From Haliclystus octoradiatus (Eukaryota > Cnidaria > Staurozoa > Stauromedusae > Haliclystidae), in the NCBI GenBank assembly GCA_916610825.1, contig OU744453.1, positions 12,047,826 to 12,111,825 on the forward strand: 64,000 nt of DNA. Reading direction: 5' to 3'. Shown here piece by piece: positions 35,465-51,810 of the stretch. Position numbers and translations under genes: made by a program. A model generated the notes under the pieces. It did no database searches and had not been told where the DNA came from. It saw only the letters and a list, made by a program, of their open reading frames with translations. How positions within the stretch are numbered: position 1 is the stretch's first letter; each line of letters starts with the position of its first letter.

Positions 35465-37758
35465 ATTTTGTAAGTAATACTATATAAGATCATCGAACTT
35501 CATTAATACATTTATTTGATATAACTTTGCCTGAGAAATAAAGCGATTATAATTTGTTTGTTATATAGAATATTCGTTGTGATTTGGTTACCATTTGATC
35601 TTAGTACACCAAGGTTACATAGAGATCAAATCAAAGTGAAGTTTGATCACAGTGCTACTTTGACCTTTGGCATGGAAGAGAGGAACAGCTATAGATAATA
35701 CCTTTTACATCTGCGGACCAGTCTACGGATCAAAAATCAACGTGTCATTGAAATAGGAACTGGACGCTTTAGCTTTGGGATACTGTAATGCATGTTTTTG
35801 CTAAATATATTTGTTGCAGCAGAGACATTACAGTGTGTTTCCATTGAGACCCTGGATCGAGGCAATCCACTCCGTTACCCTTTCAAGTGATGAGATTTAT
35901 CACAAAAGTTCTCCATTATAGTGAACAAAAAGTGCATATTTCAGAAAATACGACAAAATTATCGCGGTAACGTTTACAAGGTTTAATCAACAGTTTTAAT
36001 CAGTCAGTGCCTTTAAATTTATTTTGTTATACCCTTACAATTACGTACTTTGAATTATACGATCAAAGTGAGACAATTCAAGCCAAGAGCCTATTAAAGA
36101 GTCTAGTGCATAGATAAATTTTTATTTAATTGATAACCCATTAAAATATGACGTGAGGATTGACTTCATATATTCAGTAAAATGGCTTAAAATCTCCATT
36201 TGGGACGGTATTATTGTTACAATTGAAATGAGAGTTTATGCGATGGATATCAGCTGATGGATTGAAGGTGAATGTGTTCTCAAAAAACCCTTTTTAAGAA
36301 AAGGAAACTGAAACCCATGAGTCTTTTTATCGCTGTTTGAAATTCAGTTTTGATGAAGATGCCGATGAGATCACGATGCCACGGATATGTGCCTCAAGAC
36401 GTCTTGCGTCTTTGCGTTCTTTTTGGGGGAATTTAAATAAATTAAGTCCTCTTGGTAAATTTTTGGGAACCCAATTCTCTCAAGCATCGATAAGGTTTTA
36501 GCCGAAGAGGCTGAAAAATAAACGAAATGTAAATGTGTAATATATAATAGCGTATACGATCTCCATAACACAGAAAGTATCTAGACTGTTGGCTGAGTAT
36601 GCTTTTATTGACTCCATATAAAATGATAGCAGCTATAACATTAACATGGACATCACTATAAACGCCTAGCTATATATAAATGTCATTCTATGGCATGAGT
36701 ATATCCTTCGATAATGTAGCTGATAGTGTCTACTACCTGTAAAAGAGTGCAAATCAACAATGTGATAAACGTTCAAGCGGGTTTAATAAGTTGCTCTTAA
36801 GAATTTGTCTTTTGCATATATCATGCAGTATATTAGATATCATCTAATAGCAAAAGATAGTGCTCGATGTCATTTGACAGAGCTAAATATAATAGGAGTC
36901 AAAGACCACACATTCATAATTGTTACTAATAGTTTCATGCTTACGTAATCATCAAGACAAATAAACTAAAAAATTTAGTATATATATTTCTCATGTCTAA
37001 AATATTGAATTTTAAATATCTACATTCAGATCAAGCGCATATTCTCCTAGTTTCATAATTTAATTTCCGGTTCTATGAACGTTTGCCTCTGATTTTGCCA
37101 ATATTTGGGATGTTTTTACAGTACTTAAGTTGTTTGAAAAATTTTAAAATTATTATTTCCTAATCCTCAGAAATGGAATTTTAAAAATGTAATTTGTTAC
37201 AAATTTTAAAAAAATCCTCTTGACCAATCAATTTCAGAAACAACACTTGAAATTTTATAAATTTCCTATATATACAAAGTGTTAGATTAAGTTGGGCTTT
37301 CCACACACCACTCCAATCTTATGATTATTGGATGGGGCATTGATTCAAGTGTTTCCTCTATAGTATAGCTTTCAAACAGATAGTTGTCTGGGAGTCAGAC
37401 CTGCTATTGTATAATTTCGTTTGGAATTTGAATGCAGTAATTTTTTTTTGCATTTCCGGAAATTCTGAAGAGAATTGATTATTGGAAATTTTGCAGAATG
37501 TTTAATTATTCTAAATCAAATTTTCCACATCGAAGAATATGATTAAAATAGAAGTGTGAAGACAGTGGTATTGCGTTATATTTTGTATCAATGTATAGTA
37601 GTGTAAAGTAGATCATTGTATTAATCACTGTATAGACATTAGAGGACTATTTTTACTGTACATCAAAATCAATCTATGTTATTATTATGCTACATATAAC
37701 TAAACAGATAATTTATTTAAGGGTTGTTTGTATATAGAATAGCCATATATCTTTTAGT
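35465..37758. other. Intergenic region between tyrosinase genes D and E, outside the relic exon
   Basis: Apart from the relic exon at 36,327-36,510, I see no gene. Minus-strand AATAAA (TTTATT at 37,712-37,717) lies about 45 bases past the gene E stop and is its probable poly(A) signal. Confidence 0.5.
36327..36510 (-). pseudogene. Relic last exon of a lost tyrosinase paralog
   Basis: After a good splice acceptor (TTTATTTTTCAG) the minus strand codes ASSAKTLSMLERIGFP, clearly the start of the tail exon seen in C and D (ASSVKSLSTMERVEFP in D). A frameshift around 36,430-36,445 moves the match into the next frame, where the PQKERKDARRLEAHIRG part and a Ser run resume before a stop at 36,327-36,329. 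The LGFxLP motif is missing. Genes D and E each have their own tail exon, so this belonged to another copy now gone. No other exons of it were found in 36,511-37,758. Confidence 0.8.
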
Positions 37759-44351
<6,593 letters not shown>

Positions 44352-45345
44352 TTTTAATTAAATGATGACATCGAACAACATCGACTTTTCTACGTTTAAT
44401 AAATTGTATTGATTATTTCAATAATTGCAAGACAAACCCTCCCACCAACCAGAAATCAACAAATCTTGTAAACATCGTTGACCTTGATACCCATATAGGT
44501 CAACCATTGAATAATTGATATCGCATGAGAAAACGCAGACAAAGTCTAAATTTAAGGGCCTTTAAGTGTTTAATAATTCACATCGATTGACCAGACAATA
44601 CATTGTGATCATTAATCTCAAGATCTGTTATGATAGTCTGATCAGTCTTCAGTCTTTAACAGGACTTGTTTTGCTATAAAATCTCAGTCAATAGAAAGTT
44701 TTGACCGACTACCATTTATTATATATATGTGATTATATGTGTTAAATAAAACGAGCCAAAAAGAGGCATACGAGAATTATCATTATGCCTGGAGGGCTTC
44801 CAAGTTCCAAGTCACATGACTATCATTGAGGCTCTGCAGAGTGTCCTCTGAAATTTGATATTTGTCCTCTGTCCTCTGGTATTTGGGAACAGGGGAGATC
44901 GACTCAGTCTCTTTTGAAACAAGCGGGGGCAAGGGAGATTCAGGGCCTCATCTTTAGGATATCAGGATATATTCATGACAGTTAAGACCATATTAAGGCG
45001 ATATTCGTGATCATACATGCAATGGTAGGACAGGGACAGGGAGGACTCGCGGAAAATATATTTAAGACTGTTTCTATTTTATAAATCGAATATCAAACGC
45101 TTGCCTTGGCTTATTGCGAAACACTCTAGAAAGTTTTTATTACTTGCAATTAATATGAGATTTATAATGAAATCCCATGAAAGTTGATTTCCTATGTATC
45201 ATATCTATCAATATGTTTTAACACAGTTTCCTATTCTTCTTCGACTTTGAGCATCTGACACAATTTATCCACATATTTCGACGAGAATTAAAAAAAAAAT
45301 GCCTACCCTTGAATTCCCGATGAACACATGGACCAACCAATAATA
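44352..45345. other. Upstream region of gene E; no other gene
   Basis: Presumed promoter side of gene E (minus strand). No coding sequence recognised. A CTCTG-rich patch (GTCCTCTG repeated) is at about 44,842-44,880. Confidence 0.45.
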
Positions 45346-46549
45346 TGAAGCGGATTCGGGGTCATAATTCCGACCGTTCGTGCCGTCGTTGGATTTCCGC
45401 GTCGTCGTTGAATTTCATTCCATGTTTCTATTCCGTCGTCATCTGCGCTGCCATCTGCGCATCAATTTGAAAACATCACAAAGAATAAATTTCAGGTCTC
45501 TTCAGGTCAAATTTTAAATTGCTTTAGTTTAACGGGATAATTTCTGGAAATACAATGATTATTTAGTTTTATAAGACTTATAAGAGGTCTGGATTGTAAA
45601 ATATTCAAGCTTATATGGATATGAAAAACGATGGCATTAATGTTTGCAGTTTATTATTGAAAAACATATAATTATTATCGGAACATGTGATTGAAGGTTG
45701 ACAGACAGACTCAGAAAAAGCAAAATCAAAATCCATGAAATATAGAAGCAGCAGATGCATATTCAAAATATTGGACATTTTGTAGTCTTGCAGTAGTGGG
45801 ACTCTTTTTCATTCTGATCAATGACATCAATCATATTGTCCTAGATTCTTAGATTTTCCGAAGAAAAGTATTCGAGACAACGTCTAAAAACAACATACAA
45901 GTACTTCACATGGTGTTAGGGTGCATCGGTGTTATCAGTATTTCATGGATTTTGATGTTGCATTTTCTGAGTCTGCCTCCAGTTACATTTTACTACATAA
46001 TAGCTATAATAATAATAGCTATAAATCTTTCTCAAATAATGACATAAATGATATTAATAAATTAATAAACTGCAAACACTTCCATTGTTTTTCCGTCATA
46101 TAAGCGTGAGTATTCCACAATCCAGACCTCCTCTGATAGAATTTATAACAACTATTTGAAAACGAACAATTAAGTAAGCAATGAATGCTAAGCCTGAATC
46201 TGACAGTAATTAAAATCCAGTGTAGATAATATCAAACATAAATCGAAAACCTTCCTCTTGGTAATAAAACACCTTGGTCAAAAGTGAGAGACAATTTGAT
46301 AGTTGCGCAGATGGCGACGCAAACGGCAGCGCAGACGGAAGTGCAGACGACGGAATGAAGTTCAACAGCGAAGCAAGATCCAACGACGACTCCGCGGCTC
46401 AGAATATTGACCCCGATTCCGCGCGAAATTAATTGCGCAGATGGCAGCGCAGATGACGACGACATGGAAACACGGAATGAAATTCAACGACGACACGGAA
46501 ATCCAACGACGGCACGAACGTTTGGAATTATGACCCCGATTCCGCTTCA
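45346..46549. mobile_element. GC-rich non-autonomous DNA transposon, TA-flanked, with duplicated right terminal repeat
   Basis: The left end starts TGAAGCGGATTCGGGGTCAT and the right end is its reverse complement ending CCGCTTCA; both are flanked by TA, fitting a TA target-site duplication. The roughly 120-bp terminal repeat is GC-rich against an AT-rich background. It occurs once at the left (45,346-45,470) and twice in tandem at the right (about 46,302-46,424 and 46,433-46,549). The roughly 830-bp interior has no transposase. Confidence 0.75.
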
Positions 46550-47068
46550 TACAATAAAATTGCAGGATTACATTCGATTACGACGCACGTCGTATTCAAT
46601 AATAAAGAATCCGACAGATCCTTAGCTTGCGCGCAGACCCAAATCTATTTTTTATGATTAGTAGGTAACAGCAGAGCCATCTGTTAAAAATTTTAAATAG
46701 ATGGCTCTGGGCATAGAGGTATAAGTACTTATACTTCTATGGCTCTGGGTAACAACAGATCCTGCAATTTGATGGTAAACGGAAAATTCAACTCGCGTCA
46801 GCTCTATTTAGTATCCAGTCTACTTTTTCAATAGTACGAGCGCGGTTACGTTTCCACGTAATGTTGCTTTTGCGTCTATCGTCAACTTAATCGCATTCAG
46901 TAATGGCGTTTGTCTCGTAGTTTAGTAACTGCAAGCGTGCTGCAACATATAAGCTTTCACGATTGCCTTGACTTCATTGCTCATCAAAATTATAAGGGGA
47001 ATATGTAGGATAACATATTTTGCGAGGCAAGCGCAATAATGTATGCATCCAGAGCGATGAAGTTAGCT
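46550..47068. other. Gene-free stretch with small hairpins
   Basis: Around 46,675-46,755 are two small inverted repeats: CAGAGCCATCT with AGATGGCTCTG, and ATAGAGGTATAAGT with ACTTATACTTCTAT. The first shares its sequence with the gene A MITE ends. A 59-bp block at 46,774-46,832 recurs inverted at 55,235-55,293. Confidence 0.6.
46774..46832 (+). repeat. 59-bp inverted repeat, left copy
   Basis: Starts GGTAAACGGAAAATTCAACT. The exact reverse complement lies at 55,235-55,293, 8.4 kb away, enclosing the BEL element. Confidence 0.85.
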
Positions 47069-47073
47069 GTTAT

Positions 47074-47347
47074 TATTACAGCGGGATTCAGATGAATTGA
47101 GATGATTGGATAGAGGACTGTATAGTGAAATTGTGAACTATCCCGTGTAATAGAATGACTGTCAATTTACTTGTCTGGTATAGGTTTGAATCAACATAAA
47201 TAACTGTACTTACAGAAACTTCAGTGAGACATGAAATACACCACTTTATGAATGTTCCGATGATATATTTCGTTGTATGATAAATAATTATAACAATAAT
47301 TATAAAGATGATAATGTATCTGTCTTATACAGAGTACATTGTGAACA
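47074..47347 (-). repeat. Inverted full-length BEL LTR at the 5' end
   Basis: This is the reverse complement of the whole 3' LTR, same length (274 bp). It begins TATTACAGCGGGATTC, so the integrated DNA has the LTR 3' terminus at both outer ends. Confidence 0.88.
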
Positions 47348-47526
47348 TTCATAAAGTGGTGTATTTCATGTCTCACTGAAGTTTCTGTAAGTACAGTTAT
47401 TTATGTTGATTCAAACCTATACCAGACAAGTAAATTGACAGTCATTCTATTACACGGGATAGTTCACAATTTCACTATACAGTCCTCTATCCAATCATCT
47501 CAATTCATCTGAATCCCGCTGTAATA
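47343..47526 (+). repeat. Partial direct 5' LTR of the BEL element
   Basis: Corresponds to LTR positions 91-274 (50,745-50,928 in the 3' copy) and ends CCGCTGTAATA directly before the primer-binding region. Confidence 0.88.
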
Positions 47527-47565
47527 TTGGTCCTTCGTTAACCGGAGTAGCATTCTCAATTTACT

Positions 47566-50280
47566 ATGTCTGAATTCGATACTGATCCAATTGCCACATC
47601 ATCCGAAGATGCAAACACAGATCAATTAGAAGTTGATAGTACAGATACAGTAGCACAGACAGATCATTCCATTAGACCCAGAATAGATGCCATCAATTAC
47701 AAGCGAAGTAGAGGTGGGAAACTAGCCCATTTCACGAAAACGGCAACATTAGCCAAATCAATTTTGGAACAAAATCCAAACACACGTCTACTGAAGTCAT
47801 ACAGAATAAAGCTTCAGACCATCTTTCATGAAGTTGTTACCGCCAATGAAATTGTTTTGTCACAAGCCAAGACAGAGCAAGAATTAGCAGAGAGTTATGA
47901 GTGGTTATCGAACATTGAACTCAAGTACGAAATAATTATCTGTGAAATAGATGATTATTTAGAAGAACACACCATAGCCAATCAATCACAAGTTAAGTTA
48001 GAAGGACAACAACAAACCTCATTAGAAGAAGACCTTTTATTAAGGACACAACAAGAACATACCACACCTCAAGTTAGCCCTGTAAGAAAATTAGACTCAC
48101 AATTAATTAACAATCAAGAAAACAAAAATATTGCGCGAGAAAAATCGAGCCTTGCCATAGACGCGTGGATTGATAAACTCACGGCAAGTGAAGTAAGCGC
48201 AAATTTTACTGAAAATTCAGATGCACAATGGGGTGACACGCTTGTTTCATTGACGCTAAAATTAAAAGATTTTAATGGCGACGCATTTGAATATCAAGAT
48301 TTTGTCAATTCGTTCAAACACCAAGTACACGATAGAAAAACACTTTCACCAGACACAAAAATGACGCATTTACTAAACCATTTAAAAGGCCCAGTAAAAC
48401 TAGCGGTCGATGGTTTACCACACAACAGTGATGGCTATGTCGAAGCCTTACAAATAATAAAAGAAATGTTTGGGAACAGAGTTTTAATATCAAGAGCATA
48501 CATAAACAGAGTTACAAAAGGAAATATAATTTCAAACGATGCAGAGGAAATTAGAGAATTTTATTATCATTTAAATTCATGTTCATCAGCATTAAAACAA
48601 TTGGACTATTATTCTGATATTAATTCACAGCCGTCGTTAATTGCTATTGCTGAACGTTTACCTAAAAGCATTCAATTTCGTTGGAAAAGAAAAATCGTCG
48701 ATATTAGAGCAGACAAAAAAGAGCCAGACGTCTTACAATTATTAAAATTTATTAAAAAAGAAATGTTAGCCGCTACAGACGCTGTTTGGGGAAATTTGGG
48801 AATTACAGACAACAAATGTCAATCAATTCAAAATTCATTCAAAACAAACAATGCTAAGAAAATCGTAATCAACACAACAAATACAAGCTACAATCAAAAT
48901 ACAAAACAATGTTGCTTTGTTTGTAAAGACAATCACAATATTTGGAATTGCACAGATTTCCAAAATAAGTCGATAGAACAACGCCGTAAGACTATTGCAG
49001 ATTCCTCGTTATGTTTCAACTGTTTCAGAAAAGGACACATTGCAAGTACATGCAACTCAAAATATAAATGCAAAACATGCAACAGTTCACATCATACACT
49101 TTTACATTATGAAAAACCAACATCATCAGTTCCTATTTCGGACGTTACAGAACACCAGCAACAACAAAATGAAAGCGCCTCTGCGTCATCTGCGGTTGTT
49201 ACAACAACTAGTTCTTACAACGAAACTTACGAAAGTAATTTATATTTACAAGTATTACCTGTTAGACTACATGGTCCGAAAGGCGCATTAGAAACATTAG
49301 CATTACTTGATACAGGAAGTCAAGCAACCTTAGTAAATAAAAGCCTAGCTGATAAGATAGGATTGGAAGGAACTCAAGAAAAACTAGACATTATGACAGT
49401 ATCGGGCAGAAATAACATACAAGCAAACAAAGTTAAATTAGAAATTAGCAATCCAGAGGAGCTACTAAAGTTCGAAATAGGTGAAGCCTGGTCCGTAGAA
49501 AATTTATGTTTACCTCCAATGCCTATTCCTTCTAATAAAGAATTATCAAACTATGCCCATCTCAAAGATATACATATACCTATTATACACAATATTAAGG
49601 AAATTGGTTTATTGATCGGAGCCAACGAACCTGATTTATTAATCCCATTAGAATGCCGTAAGGGAAAAAGTAAAGAACCTTATGCGCTTAAGACCCCATT
49701 AGGATGGACATTATTTGGGGGGCACAAATCACAAGCTGGTACATCAATATATACAACAATGCATTCCCAATCTACCTCGGAAAAAAGTCAATCTACAAAT
49801 ACCGATGCAGAAAAAACGATTCAAGATAACACGCAAAATGCTATTATTAAAACTAAATCTAACAACAAACATTGCAAAGCTGAATCACTTTGGAATAAGT
49901 TACATAATGTAGATTCAAAAGATGAACAGATTTCCAAAGCTCATACCAAGGACATAATTAATATTAATTATCATGCAAACAAACTAAAACGATTAACATA
50001 TTATGATTTATTTGTTTTACCGGTTACCACAAATGACAATAAAACTAGGGGTATTCAACACAAAAGATGTCTACCAACTACTCCGCAAGTCAAGAAGAAG
50101 ATCACAACTCATCCTGAAGTGAATATCTTGTCCGTGGTCACTGGCCTTCAGTCCTGTTCACAACGTACCAACCTGGAGATGTCGTCCGTCAACCAACAAC
50201 CAAACATTGACAATCATTGTTCAAACGTACCATGCCAAAGATGGTCATGTCCAATCGCTCAATCCAAAACAAAACCATAG
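47566..50280 (+). CDS. BEL/Pao Gag-protease, polymerase deleted
   Basis: A single open frame of 904 codons. Residues about 220-430 form the Gag core (DFNGDAFEYQDFVNSF, HLKGPVKLAVDGLP), as in the DUF1759 family. Two Cys-rich knuckles follow at about 450 (CCFVCKDNHNIWNC) and 483 (CFNCFRKGHIASTC). The aspartic protease has its catalytic motif LLDTGSQATLV near 580 and extends to TPLGWTLFGG near 720. BEL elements normally continue into reverse transcriptase, RNase H and integrase; here the frame runs through about 180 further residues and stops. In another frame just past the stop (50,287-50,322) the sequence codes ITRPTVKLCLLE, typical of a BEL integrase C-terminus, showing an internal deletion joining protease to the integrase end. 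Non-autonomous but with intact Gag and protease. Confidence 0.85.
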   Translation: MSEFDTDPIATSSEDANTDQLEVDSTDTVAQTDHSIRPRIDAINYKRSRGGKLAHFTKTATLAKSILEQNPNTRLLKSYRIKLQTIFHEVVTANEIVLSQAKTEQELAESYEWLSNIELKYEIIICEIDDYLEEHTIANQSQVKLEGQQQTSLEEDLLLRTQQEHTTPQVSPVRKLDSQLINNQENKNIAREKSSLAIDAWIDKLTASEVSANFTENSDAQWGDTLVSLTLKLKDFNGDAFEYQDFVNSFKHQVHDRKTLSPDTKMTHLLNHLKGPVKLAVDGLPHNSDGYVEALQIIKEMFGNRVLISRAYINRVTKGNIISNDAEEIREFYYHLNSCSSALKQLDYYSDINSQPSLIAIAERLPKSIQFRWKRKIVDIRADKKEPDVLQLLKFIKKEMLAATDAVWGNLGITDNKCQSIQNSFKTNNAKKIVINTTNTSYNQNTKQCCFVCKDNHNIWNCTDFQNKSIEQRRKTIADSSLCFNCFRKGHIASTCNSKYKCKTCNSSHHTLLHYEKPTSSVPISDVTEHQQQQNESASASSAVVTTTSSYNETYESNLYLQVLPVRLHGPKGALETLALLDTGSQATLVNKSLADKIGLEGTQEKLDIMTVSGRNNIQANKVKLEISNPEELLKFEIGEAWSVENLCLPPMPIPSNKELSNYAHLKDIHIPIIHNIKEIGLLIGANEPDLLIPLECRKGKSKEPYALKTPLGWTLFGGHKSQAGTSIYTTMHSQSTSEKSQSTNTDAEKTIQDNTQNAIIKTKSNNKHCKAESLWNKLHNVDSKDEQISKAHTKDIININYHANKLKRLTYYDLFVLPVTTNDNKTRGIQHKRCLPTTPQVKKKITTHPEVNILSVVTGLQSCSQRTNLEMSSVNQQPNIDNHCSNVPCQRWSCPIAQSKTKP

Positions 50281-50654
50281 TTCACTATTACTCGTCCTAC
50301 AGTTAAGCTCTGCCTATTAGAGGCTCATCAGTGACAACTTACACTCGTCGTCACGGGGGGACTATGTTAACTTCGTCCTCGTGCAATTTATTAGCATTCT
50401 TTATTATACTAACTTTATTATTATACACAACCATGCAGACATATTATGTTTTTATTATAATCATTAGTTAAATTTATATTCACATTTACATTCAAATATT
50501 GCCAACATAGCTAACTTAATTACAACATAAAAATATTGGTAGAGTAATATTTACAATAGAACACGTTTTGTATACACGCGCAAAACCACATTAACATTAT
50601 ACCTTAGGCATATAACTTTTATATAAATATATTTATTTTTATACTACTAATCAA

Positions 50655-50928
50655 TGTTCACAATGTACTCTGTATAAGACAGATACATTATCATCTTTAT
50701 AATTATTGTTATAATTATTTATCATACAACGAAATATATCATCGGAACATTCATAAAGTGGTGTATTTCATGTCTCACTGAAGTTTCTGTAAGTACAGTT
50801 ATTTATGTTGATTCAAACCTATACCAGACAAGTAAATTGACAGTCATTCTATTACACGGGATAGTTCACAATTTCACTATACAGTCCTCTATCCAATCAT
50901 CTCAATTCATCTGAATCCCGCTGTAATA
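50655..50928 (+). repeat. 3' LTR of the BEL element
   Basis: 274 bp, starting TGTTCACAATGTACTC and ending CCGCTGTAATA, followed by the GTTAT target duplication. Serves as reference for the two 5' LTR pieces. Confidence 0.88.
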
Positions 50929-50933
50929 GTTAT

Positions 50934-51507
50934 TTTGATATGTTTTTTATGAAGCTGATACAAGTTGAATTGAGGCTGACACGAGTTGATAGTATAGAAA
51001 TATAAAAAAGAACAGAAGTAGTTTGTTGTTTATGCTTACGATATACCAAGAAAACCCATCAAAGTCCAACAGCATCATTTTATATCAGTTTGGATCATTT
51101 ATGCCCTATAAGAAAGCATCCAGAGCGATGAAATTGGCTGTTATTTTGATATGTTTTTATGAAGCTGATAAAAGTTGAATTAAGGCTGACACGAGTTGAG
51201 TCATTTTGAATAAACATGCCGAAGAATTGCAGAACAAAAATCCCCCAAAAAATTCGCGAAAAGTTTAGATGATGTTCCTTTACTGTTCAGTAATAATAAT
51301 AACCGTAATAATATCTTCACATATAACGTAAATTATGAAAAAATTGAATTGTTTCTTCCATTCTCAATCAAAGTCTTGACTTTTAAATCAAACGTCCCAC
51401 GCATAGAAATCTAAGTTTTTTGGCGGGAAATATGATTCAAATCACACGTGTCGTCAGATCAAAGAGATCAATCCTTTTATTGTTCGTTTTAACATGGATC
51501 ACGGATT
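50934..51507. repeat. Flank of BEL insertion and its empty-site paralog
   Basis: Sequence 51,116-51,200 (GCATCCAGAGCGATGAA, then GGCTGTTATTTTGATATG) is a second copy of the target without any insertion: it equals 47,044-47,073 joined to 50,934-50,990. No gene seen. Confidence 0.8.
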
Positions 51508-51810
51508 TTGATTAATAATTTGAAATGGATCAATCAAGTAATAGCATCAGTTGAAAAATTGGAAGAAGATGAAGTCAGTACTCTGGAATTGGAGCGTAAT
51601 CCCATCATAATAGAATCTGGTCAAATAGAACAAACCAGTATTAAACCTCAAGCATGGGAATCTCTGTCTTCAAGACAAGATACCAAGTCAAGCAGGACAG
51701 CGATAGACCTAGATGCAGCTGAAAACTTTATCAGGCATTTCAGCTTGGCAACAACAACAACTTTTGTAGTGTGGAATACTGCTAGAAGGGTTTTGGAAAA
51801 ACAGGTATGA
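51508..51810 (+). CDS. Uncharacterised open frame, possibly one exon
   Basis: I do not recognise this frame of 100 codons. It is polar, Glu/Thr/Ser-rich in the first half, with a hydrophobic Thr-rich patch (LATTTTFVVWNTARRVLEKQ) before the stop. A possible splice donor (CAGGTATG) lies at its end, so it could be the first coding exon of a gene or part of the local repeat. No paralog in the window and no domain seen. Weak call. Confidence 0.2.
   Translation: MINNLKWINQVIASVEKLEEDEVSTLELERNPIIIESGQIEQTSIKPQAWESLSSRQDTKSSRTAIDLDAAENFIRHFSLATTTTFVVWNTARRVLEKQV

Larger units (their letters stand above)
47069..50933 (+). mobile_element. BEL/Pao LTR retrotransposon with inverted extra LTR and 5-bp target duplication
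   Basis: The element spans 47,074-50,928 and is flanked by GTTAT (47,069-47,073 and 50,929-50,933). The 3' LTR is 50,655-50,928 (274 bp). At the 5' end there is first a full-length inverted LTR (47,074-47,347) and then a direct LTR lacking its first 90 bases (47,343-47,526); they overlap by GAACA. A likely primer-binding region (TTGGTCCTTCG) follows the LTR. The internal part codes Gag and protease only; the polymerase and most of integrase are deleted. LTR arms look nearly identical, so the insertion seems young. Confidence 0.88.

Noticed and set aside
35475-35490. TATA box for gene D (TATATAG on the minus strand)
   Set aside because: Only about 20 bases before the ATG, too close to place transcription start upstream of it; other genes lack a matching site.
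49990-50280. Novel C-terminal domain on the BEL Gag-protease
   Set aside because: The stretch is best explained as out-of-frame reading across a deletion into the integrase end.
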